Assembly: GCA_002348585.1 (NCBI GenBank)
Contig: DEBO01000016.1
Coordinates: 1,332-7,606, forward strand
Length of the DNA stretch: 6,275 nt
Direction: 5' to 3'
Origin: Alphaproteobacteria bacterium UBA2954
GTDB lineage: Bacteria > Pseudomonadota > Alphaproteobacteria > Puniceispirillales > Puniceispirillaceae
The notes beneath the pieces were generated by a model. It saw nothing but the letters and a program-made list of their open reading frames with translations, was not told where the DNA came from and made no database searches. The position numbers and the translations under genes were made by a program. Shown piece by piece: positions 1 through 6,275 of the stretch. Every line of letters begins with the position of its first letter. The first letter of the stretch is position 1.

Positions 1-144
1 CCGGCGCGCGAAACTCGAAACTATGTTAAGGGCGTTCTCAGTTATCTGTTTATTTACCGTAACCAGCTGGGCCAGCCCATGCCTTCGCTTCTTGATTTGG
101 TTGCCGGCCAGAAAGCAGATAGACAGATAGCATTATCTAAGTGA
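1..144 (+). CDS. Lytic murein transglycosylase, C-terminal end only (5' part outside window)
   Basis: Frame 1 is open from the window edge to a TGA at 142-144 and encodes the last 47 residues of a protein. It contains ARETRNYVKGVLSYLFIYR, which resembles the segment just after the catalytic domain of soluble lytic transglycosylases (Slt/MltE type), where E-T-R-x-Y-V is followed by a run ending in YR. These periplasmic enzymes cleave the MurNAc-GlcNAc bond of peptidoglycan to leave 1,6-anhydro ends. The catalytic glutamate and signal peptide would lie upstream and cannot be seen. The gene ends 28 bases before moaB on the same strand, so the two are probably cotranscribed. The family call rests on one short motif; the reading frame itself is more certain because it stays open to the edge and ends just before the next gene. 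Confidence 0.72.
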   Translation, partial: PARETRNYVKGVLSYLFIYRNQLGQPMPSLLDLVAGQKADRQIALSK

Positions 145-172
145 TTAGCTAATTACACTTCGGGAAAAATAC

Positions 173-730
173 ATGTCAAGAATTGATGAAACAAGGCCCT
201 TTATCGCTGTTCGGATTGCTGTCCTTACTGTCTCTGATACACGCAGTCTGGCCGAAGATAAATCAGGAGACCTTCTGGCTAGCAGCCTGATTGAAGCAGG
301 TCACATACTTGCCGCTCGTGCAATTTGCACAGATGATGTTGATACCATCACCGCACAGGTGAACAGATTTATCTCTGATACTGAAATTGACTGTGTCATT
401 TCCACTGGTGGCACTGGCGTTACGGGACGTGATGTGACGCCCGAAGCGTTCAGATCCGTATTTGAAAAGGAAATTGAAGGTTTTGGTGAAATGTTCAGAT
501 TCCTGTCATTTCAGAAAATTGGCACTTCGACATTGCAAAGCCGCGCGGTCGCCGGAGTTGCGGATGGCACCTATCTGTTTGCTCTACCTGGCTCGCCTTC
601 CGCTTGCCGAGATGCCTGGGATGATTTACTGGCGCATCAGCTGGATTATCGGCATAGGCCCTGTAATTTTGTTGAAATCATGCCGCGACTGCGTGAAGCG
701 GGCCTCGCTGGTCGGTCATCTGGCAAATGA
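173..730 (+). CDS. moaB: Molybdenum cofactor biosynthesis protein, MoaB/MogA family
   Basis: A 185-residue cytosolic protein of the MoaB/MogA fold. Family members bind molybdopterin and adenylylate it with ATP before molybdate insertion. Seen: the strand-loop IAVLTVSDTRS near residues 16-25, the core STGGTGVTGRDVTPEA at 77-92, FGEMFRFLS at 104-112, then a stretch with IGTSTLQSRA (116-125) and ALPGSPSACRDAWD (137-150), which together form the molybdopterin/nucleotide pocket. The acidic residues expected from MogA appear to be D54 and D87 (in GRDVTP). Length is slightly above the roughly 170 residues of E. coli MoaB. The ATG at 173 has a modest ribosome site (CGGGA, 161-165). No signal peptide is present. 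It lies between the transglycosylase and rnhB with short gaps. MoaB and MogA cannot be separated with certainty by reading; the motif style and length favour MoaB. Confidence 0.93.
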   Translation: MSRIDETRPFIAVRIAVLTVSDTRSLAEDKSGDLLASSLIEAGHILAARAICTDDVDTITAQVNRFISDTEIDCVISTGGTGVTGRDVTPEAFRSVFEKEIEGFGEMFRFLSFQKIGTSTLQSRAVAGVADGTYLFALPGSPSACRDAWDDLLAHQLDYRHRPCNFVEIMPRLREAGLAGRSSGK

Positions 731-761
731 ACGGTAATGTTTTAGACAAAAGGCTTTTGAC

Positions 762-1442
762 ATGGTCAGATATGTGACAGCCGCTCCAGTCAAGCCAGAT
801 TATACCTTGGAACAAACCTTTTGCAGACAGGGCGCGGTCATTGGTGTTGATGAGGCGGGTCGTGGCCCATGGGCCGGGCCAGTTACAGCGGCAGCCTTTT
901 GGATAAACCCAGAGTATAAAAATATGCTTCCTAGGGGCCTAACAGATTCAAAAAAATTATCGGCATTGAAAAGAGAGCATGTCCGACAGGGACTCTGCGA
1001 TTCAAATAACCGTCATCTATGGGCAATTAAGCACAGCCCTGTTGCGGAAATAGATAGGGTAGGTATTTTACCAGCAACATTTTTAGCGATGGAAGATGCC
1101 GTATCTTCTCTTGCAGACTTGCTGGCACAACAGCATAATATGCAGCTTTCCATGGTTTTAATTGATGGCAATCTTCTGCCGCCTCTTGATGTACCCTGTA
1201 AGGCAGTGGTTAGGGGTGACGGCCGTTCGTTATCGATTGCTGCAGCCTCTGTTTTAGCAAAAGAGGCTCGTGATGAGGTGATGCGTGGCCTTGCTAAAAC
1301 TTATCCTGATTATGGGTGGCAGACAAATGCAGGCTATGGCACTAAAAGGCATCAGAATGCGCTTCAACAATTTGGTGTTACCCCTCATCACCGTAAGAGT
1401 TTTGCGCCAATAAAGAACAGAATGAAAACAGACACTCGGTAA
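762..1442 (+). CDS. rnhB: Ribonuclease HII
   Basis: A 226-residue type 2 RNase H, which cuts the RNA strand of RNA-DNA hybrids and acts at single ribonucleotides misincorporated into DNA, starting ribonucleotide excision repair. Seen: IGVDEAGRGPWAGPV at residues 27-41 with the metal-binding pair D30-E31, LTDSKKLS (60-67), the LIDGN strand with D135 (133-137), and SIAAASVLAKEARDEVM (158-174), where D171 completes the D-E-D-D site. The late GYGTKRHQNAL and HHRKSFAPIK segments (191-201, 209-218) are the usual C-terminal signature. E. coli RnhB is 198 residues; the extra length here is mostly about 25 residues before the first strand. An AAAAGG ribosome site (748-753) lies 8 bases before the ATG. 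It follows moaB by 31 bases. Placement directly upstream of ccrM is a recurring alphaproteobacterial arrangement. Confidence 0.97.
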   Translation: MVRYVTAAPVKPDYTLEQTFCRQGAVIGVDEAGRGPWAGPVTAAAFWINPEYKNMLPRGLTDSKKLSALKREHVRQGLCDSNNRHLWAIKHSPVAEIDRVGILPATFLAMEDAVSSLADLLAQQHNMQLSMVLIDGNLLPPLDVPCKAVVRGDGRSLSIAAASVLAKEARDEVMRGLAKTYPDYGWQTNAGYGTKRHQNALQQFGVTPHHRKSFAPIKNRMKTDTR

Positions 1443-1470
1443 GGGCGCTGTATAAGTGCTAGTATCTTTC

Positions 1471-1520
1471 GCCGAAACAGCTTAGCTGACTATTCGCGGC
1501 TATGTCTGCTACTCGCAGAC
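1471..1520 (+). repeat. Two adjacent small inverted repeats (possible stem-loops)
   Basis: The first dyad has an outer GCCG (1471-1474) pairing with CGGC (1497-1500) and encloses the near-perfect palindrome CAGCT-T-AGCTG (1478-1488). The second is a clean hairpin with GTCTGC (1504-1509) and GCAGAC (1515-1520) around a five-base loop. Neither is followed by a T-run, so they do not look like Rho-independent terminators. They could stabilise the 3' end of the rnhB transcript, form part of an operator, or be chance; stems are only 4 to 6 base pairs. Confidence 0.4.
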
Positions 1521-1529
1521 TGAATTACT

Positions 1530-2740
<1,211 letters not shown>

Positions 2741-3991
2741 TCAGCTAACTGCATTACGCCGCGGCGGTAGCAGGAAAAATCCTAATAATAACAAGATGAT
2801 CACTATTGCCATCCCGCTGCGTTCATGGCCTGTAAAGACGACCAGCCAGCCATAAAGCAAAGGACCGATAAAGCTAGTTACTTTGCCTGAGAAGGCAAAT
2901 AGGCCAAACATACTAGCTGTATGCTCTGCTGGCACACGTTTAGCCATCCAGACCCTTGCTGCCGACTGGCAAGGGCCAATAAATAGGCCTAAAATAAGGC
3001 TAGCTGTCCAGAAGACAGATTTGTCTGTTGTAATTACTGCAATTATACCCAGCCCTGTCAGACTGAGCAAGGATACACGCATCACAAGGGATGGACCAAA
3101 ACTGTCTGTCAGTTTGCCAGATAGAATCGCCCCTAGCCCTGCTGTGACGTTCAACGCAATTGCAAAAATCAGGATTTCTGTTTGGCTGAAGAAAAAGACC
3201 TTCGCGGCAAATATCCCACCAAAGGCAAACAAGGTTACAAGACCATCCGTGAACATCATCCTAGCGAGCAGAAACCGCTTCATGCCAGGAATGCGTCCAG
3301 CCTGTCTTAGGCTTGCGATCATTTGTGTTGTGAAATTACCTCCCAGAGGACGGGCAGCCGGCTTTGGTCCGTATATGAATAAGGGCAACGCAAATATAAT
3401 CAGCCATAAGCCTGCAAACAGCATGGTCAATCGCACAGATAGCCCTGTATCACTGTTTGATCCAAAAAGGGGCGGGTCGGGCAGGATGAGGATAAACAGA
3501 ACCAGAAGCAGTGCCACAATTGCTCCAATGTAGCCGCAGCCCCACGCTAATCCAGACAGTCGGCCATATTCTGACTTTCTGCCAATCATCGGCAACAGTC
3601 CGTTGTAAAATAAAAACGCTGCCTCACTAAAGAAAATAGATAAGCCGGATAAAATCAGTGCCAATTGAATAAAATCAGATGAAGGCTGGATAAACCATAA
3701 AGCTGCTGTCACAGCAGCTGCAATGACAGAACTGACTATAAAGCCTTGTTTGACCAGTCCTTCACTGTCCGCATATCGTCCCATTATTGGGGCTGCAAAC
3801 GCTAAGAGGAAGGCTGATAAGGCTGTCATTTGCGCCCAGTAAAAACTGCCATTTTCTGGAGCAATTACAGTGGTGAAATAGACAGCAAAAACAAAAGTTG
3901 CATGCAAGGTGGGCAGAGGTGATGATGCCCAGTCATATAAAATCCAGCTTATCCGCGCGCCCTGTCGTAATTTTGGCTGCGCTGTGTTCAT
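2741..3991 (-). CDS. Major facilitator transporter, UMF1/Atg22-like
   Basis: A 416-residue inner-membrane protein with about 12 hydrophobic segments and no cleavable signal. Features typical of the UMF1 (Atg22-like) branch are visible: YDWASSPLPT at residues 19-28 in the first membrane segment, GRYADSEG (71-78, matching the loop 2-3 motif), YNGLLPMIGR (129-138), GRLSGLAWGCGYIG (143-156), SGKLTDSFG (291-299), and the C-terminal GPCQSAARVWMAKRVP (339-354) with FSGKVTSFIGPLLYG (367-381). Yeast Atg22 exports amino acids from the vacuole; bacterial substrates are mostly unknown. The ATG overlaps the apt stop codon by one base (TGATG) with no evident ribosome site, implying translation by coupling. 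It is the last gene of the glcB-apt operon. A purine-related or small organic-acid substrate would fit the context, but this is only inference. Confidence 0.88.
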   Translation of the reverse strand: MNTAQPKLRQGARISWILYDWASSPLPTLHATFVFAVYFTTVIAPENGSFYWAQMTALSAFLLAFAAPIMGRYADSEGLVKQGFIVSSVIAAAVTAALWFIQPSSDFIQLALILSGLSIFFSEAAFLFYNGLLPMIGRKSEYGRLSGLAWGCGYIGAIVALLLVLFILILPDPPLFGSNSDTGLSVRLTMLFAGLWLIIFALPLFIYGPKPAARPLGGNFTTQMIASLRQAGRIPGMKRFLLARMMFTDGLVTLFAFGGIFAAKVFFFSQTEILIFAIALNVTAGLGAILSGKLTDSFGPSLVMRVSLLSLTGLGIIAVITTDKSVFWTASLILGLFIGPCQSAARVWMAKRVPAEHTASMFGLFAFSGKVTSFIGPLLYGWLVVFTGHERSGMAIVIILLLLGFFLLPPRRNAVS

Positions 3992-4521
3992 CAGAATTCA
4001 TAATGTTGAAGAGCAACAACATCACAAGGCAGTTTTTCGCGGCCATTCAGCCCCGTCAGTTCAATAACACATACTGCACCTGAGAGGGTGCCGCCAGCTC
4101 GCCTGATTAGTTTTGCTGATGCTTCTAATGTGCCACCGGTTGCCAGCAAATCATCACAAAGAATAACCCGCTTTCCAGTGAGTGCACGTGACGACTGTAA
4201 AGACAGCCGTGCCGTTCCATATTCCAAGGCATAGGATTCTTCCAGAACTTTTCCTGGTAGCTTGCCTGCCTTTCTAATCATCACTGTTCCGCAATTCAGT
4301 TCCAACGCTAGGGGCATCGCAAACAAAAACCCCCGTGCATCGACCCCCGCAATGATATCTGGATTAAATTTACGGGTAACTTCTGCCAAGCGGCTTATCA
4401 GTTGGCGCAGGACAACAGCGTTTTCCAAAGCGGGACTGATGTCATAAAATGTGATCCCCTCTTTTGGAAAACCAGGCGTCTTTGAGATATGCGGATCAAG
4501 CGAGAAAACGGATGTCATCAT
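3991..4521 (-). CDS. apt: Adenine phosphoribosyltransferase
   Basis: A 176-residue type I phosphoribosyltransferase that converts adenine and PRPP to AMP and pyrophosphate in purine salvage (cytosol). E. coli Apt is 183 residues. Seen: [16 protein letters not shown] at residues 15-30, the Apt N-terminal signature; [17 protein letters not shown] (59-75), matching the usual G-I/V-E/D-A-R-G-F segment; RKAGKLPG (83-90) followed by YALEYG (97-102), the flexible catalytic loop region; and the PRPP-binding loop [17 protein letters not shown] at 119-135 with its paired aspartates. The start ATG overlaps the end of the malate synthase gene in ATGA; a second in-frame ATG directly follows, so either could serve. 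Only a weak purine patch (GAGA) precedes it, in keeping with coupled translation. Its stop overlaps the transporter start. Confidence 0.96.
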   Translation of the reverse strand: MMTSVFSLDPHISKTPGFPKEGITFYDISPALENAVVLRQLISRLAEVTRKFNPDIIAGVDARGFLFAMPLALELNCGTVMIRKAGKLPGKVLEESYALEYGTARLSLQSSRALTGKRVILCDDLLATGGTLEASAKLIRRAGGTLSGAVCVIELTGLNGREKLPCDVVALQHYEF

Positions 4522-6275
4522 GGTCTCATTCGGGCTTTTTTCTCAAGCCGCTTTTGGTGCAGAATCGGCTCTGTATAGCCAGATGGCTGAACACGACCCT
4601 TAAAAACCAGGTCGCAAGCAGCGTTAAAAGCCAACGAACCATCAAAATCTGCAGACATTGGTTCATAGGATGGATCATTTCTGTTCTGCGCATCAACTTT
4701 TGCGGCCATTTTCTTCATAACGGCCATAACCTGATTTTCAGAGCAGATATTGTGATGCAGCCAGTTAGCAATATGTTGTGAGGAAATACGCAAGGTGGCC
4801 CTGTCTTCCATCAAGCCAGTATCATTGATATCCGGTACTTTTGAGCAGCCCACACCTTGATCAACCCAACGCACAACATAGCCCAAAATGCCTTGCGCAT
4901 TATTTTCTAACTCTTCTGTAATATCAGTATCTGACCAGTTTGGTCGCTGGGCAACAGGAATGGTTAAGATGTCCCCAAGCTTTGCACGTGCCTGTCCTGT
5001 CAGCTCAGCCTGACGAGCAAACACATTAACTTGATGGTAATGAAGGGCATGCAGCGTAGCCGCTGTGGGTGATGGCACCCATGCACAATTTGCTCCTGAC
5101 TGTGGATGGCCAATTTTTTGTGTCATCATCTCGGCCATCATATCTGGCATGGCCCACATGCCTTTGCCAATTTGCGCAACGCCGGAAAAACCACAGCGCA
5201 ACCCGATATCCACATTCCAGTTTTCATAAGCTGAAATCCAAGCAGCTTCCTTCATATCTGCCTTGCGAATCATTGGTCCTGCTTCCATTGAAGTATGTAT
5301 TTCATCTCCTGTGCGATCTAGAAAACCAGTATTGATGAAAACAACTCTGCTAGCTGCTGCTCTGATACATTCTTTCAGATTGACTGTTGTGCGTCGCTCT
5401 TCATCCATAATGCCAACTTTGATTGTATTTTCTGGCAGTCCCAAAAGATTTTCAACAGCATTAAAAATATCACAGGCAAAGGACACTTCTTCTGGGCCAT
5501 GCATTTTTGGTTTCACAATATAAACAGAACCAGTGCGTGAATTCCCTTTGCGTTCAAGGTCTGGCAATGCGCCAAGCGCAGTCATAAAGGCATCTAAAAT
5601 ACCCTCCGGTATTTCGCTTCCGTCTTTCAACAGAATTGCGGGGTTTGTCATCAGGTGACCTACATTGCGCACAAGCATCAGTGACCGACCATGTAAACAA
5701 AGCGCGGTTCCATCTGGTGCCGTATATTCCCGATCAGCATTTAATGACCGGGTGAAGGTCTTTCCGCTTTTTTGTATTTCAACAGAAAGACTGCCTGTCA
5801 TCAGCCCCAGCCAGTTTTTGTATGCTAAAACTTTATCTTCACCATCGACAGCAGCGACTGAATCTTCACAATCCATAATCGCAGTAAGAGCTGATTCCAA
5901 TACAATATCGTTAATGCCAGCTTGATCAGTTTTACCAATTTGGCCGTCAGGATTTATCTGTAAATCAATATGCAGGTGGTTCTTTTTCAAAAGAACAGAT
6001 GTAGGATTTTCTGGCTTTCCGCTATAGCCTGCAAACTGTTCGGATATTTGCAGTGTAGTTTCAACATTGGGCGTCATAATTTTCAACACACCGCCTGCGC
6101 AACTCAGGCCGGTAATATCCGTCCATGATCCGCTTGTCAGCGGCACTCGCTCATCCAGTAAAGCTCTAGCTTTGGCAATTACCGCTGCGCCGCGTGCCGG
6201 ATTATATCCCGTCCCTTTTTCAAGGCCGTTTTCTTCTGCGATGACATCTGTGCCGTAAAGCGCGTCATAAAGGCT
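4518..6275 (-). CDS. glcB: Malate synthase G (N-terminus outside window)
   Basis: Condenses glyoxylate with acetyl-CoA and water to give malate, the second step of the glyoxylate bypass and the entry point for glycolate-derived glyoxylate. The frame is open to the edge, giving 585 visible residues; the G isoform is about 720-730 residues, so roughly 135-140 are missing. A GTG at 6146 is internal, not the start: upstream codons encode [24 protein letters not shown] and similar conserved G-type sequence. Catalytic residues appear intact: arginine in LVRNVGH (visible residue 203), Mg2+ ligands in GIMDEERRT (E292) and FLDRTGDE (D320), the cysteine in [10 protein letters not shown] (477), and the base in [11 protein letters not shown] (D491). 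Their spacings match E. coli R338, E427, D455, C617 and D631, apart from a few residues less before C477. Its stop overlaps apt by four bases. Confidence 0.97.
   Translation of the reverse strand, partial: SLYDALYGTDVIAEENGLEKGTGYNPARGAAVIAKARALLDERVPLTSGSWTDITGLSCAGGVLKIMTPNVETTLQISEQFAGYSGKPENPTSVLLKKNHLHIDLQINPDGQIGKTDQAGINDIVLESALTAIMDCEDSVAAVDGEDKVLAYKNWLGLMTGSLSVEIQKSGKTFTRSLNADREYTAPDGTALCLHGRSLMLVRNVGHLMTNPAILLKDGSEIPEGILDAFMTALGALPDLERKGNSRTGSVYIVKPKMHGPEEVSFACDIFNAVENLLGLPENTIKVGIMDEERRTTVNLKECIRAAASRVVFINTGFLDRTGDEIHTSMEAGPMIRKADMKEAAWISAYENWNVDIGLRCGFSGVAQIGKGMWAMPDMMAEMMTQKIGHPQSGANCAWVPSPTAATLHALHYHQVNVFARQAELTGQARAKLGDILTIPVAQRPNWSDTDITEELENNAQGILGYVVRWVDQGVGCSKVPDINDTGLMEDRATLRISSQHIANWLHHNICSENQVMAVMKKMAAKVDAQNRNDPSYEPMSADFDGSLAFNAACDLVFKGRVQPSGYTEPILHQKRLEKKARMRP

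Noticed and set aside
462..737. A 91-codon second frame inside moaB
   Set aside because: Out of phase with the conserved moaB frame and without recognisable motifs; a shadow frame.
2883..3533. A 216-codon open frame on the + strand opposite the transporter
   Set aside because: It lies wholly within the transporter gene, is rich in basic residues and prolines as expected for a mirror frame, and shows no recognisable domain or ribosome site.
4535..4552. A GGGCTTTTTT run on the + strand resembling a terminator tail
   Set aside because: It is the reverse of lysine/alanine codons near the malate synthase C-terminus, no + strand gene precedes it, and no adequate stem was found directly upstream.
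4518..6146. Malate synthase starting at the GTG at 6146 as a complete 542-residue protein
   Set aside because: The frame continues open to the window edge and encodes conserved malate synthase G sequence (DALYGTD, YNPARGA), so this is an internal codon and the gene is cut by the window.

Overview
The window looks like chromosomal housekeeping DNA from a free-living alphaproteobacterium. The main pointers are a full-length CcrM-type GANTC adenine methyltransferase, the rnhB-ccrM gene order common in that class, the low number of GANTC sites, and the style of the RNase HII and Apt proteins. The base composition looks moderate to slightly AT-leaning by eye (not computed), which would fit a marine lineage better than a high-GC soil one. 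Genus cannot be named from this sequence alone. No mobile element, CRISPR array, rRNA or tRNA gene was seen.

Layout of the left half (+ strand): the last 47 codons of a probable soluble lytic murein transglycosylase (1-144), then a MoaB/MogA-family molybdenum cofactor protein (173-730), then ribonuclease HII (762-1442). The gaps are 28 and 31 bases, so these probably share a transcript. A 221-base intergenic region (1443-1663) follows, holding three small dyads, a weak promoter-like element and one GANTC site. Then comes ccrM (1664-2740), whose true start is an internal ATG 93 bases into the longer open frame.

Layout of the right half (- strand, read from 6275 leftwards): malate synthase G (glcB, N-terminus outside the window), adenine phosphoribosyltransferase (apt) and a UMF1/Atg22-like major facilitator transporter. 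The stop and start codons overlap by 4 bases (ATGA) and 1 base (TGATG), so these three form a tight, translationally coupled operon. The operon meets ccrM head-on: the two stop codons abut with no spacer and together form the palindrome TGATCA.

Functions are mostly core metabolism and genome maintenance: cell-wall turnover, molybdopterin chemistry, removal of RNA from DNA, cell-cycle methylation, adenine salvage and glyoxylate assimilation. I see no convincing undescribed system. The points most worth a second look are the GANTC site in front of ccrM, the structured intergenic region, the unusual glcB-apt-transporter coupling, and the zero-spacer convergent junction.
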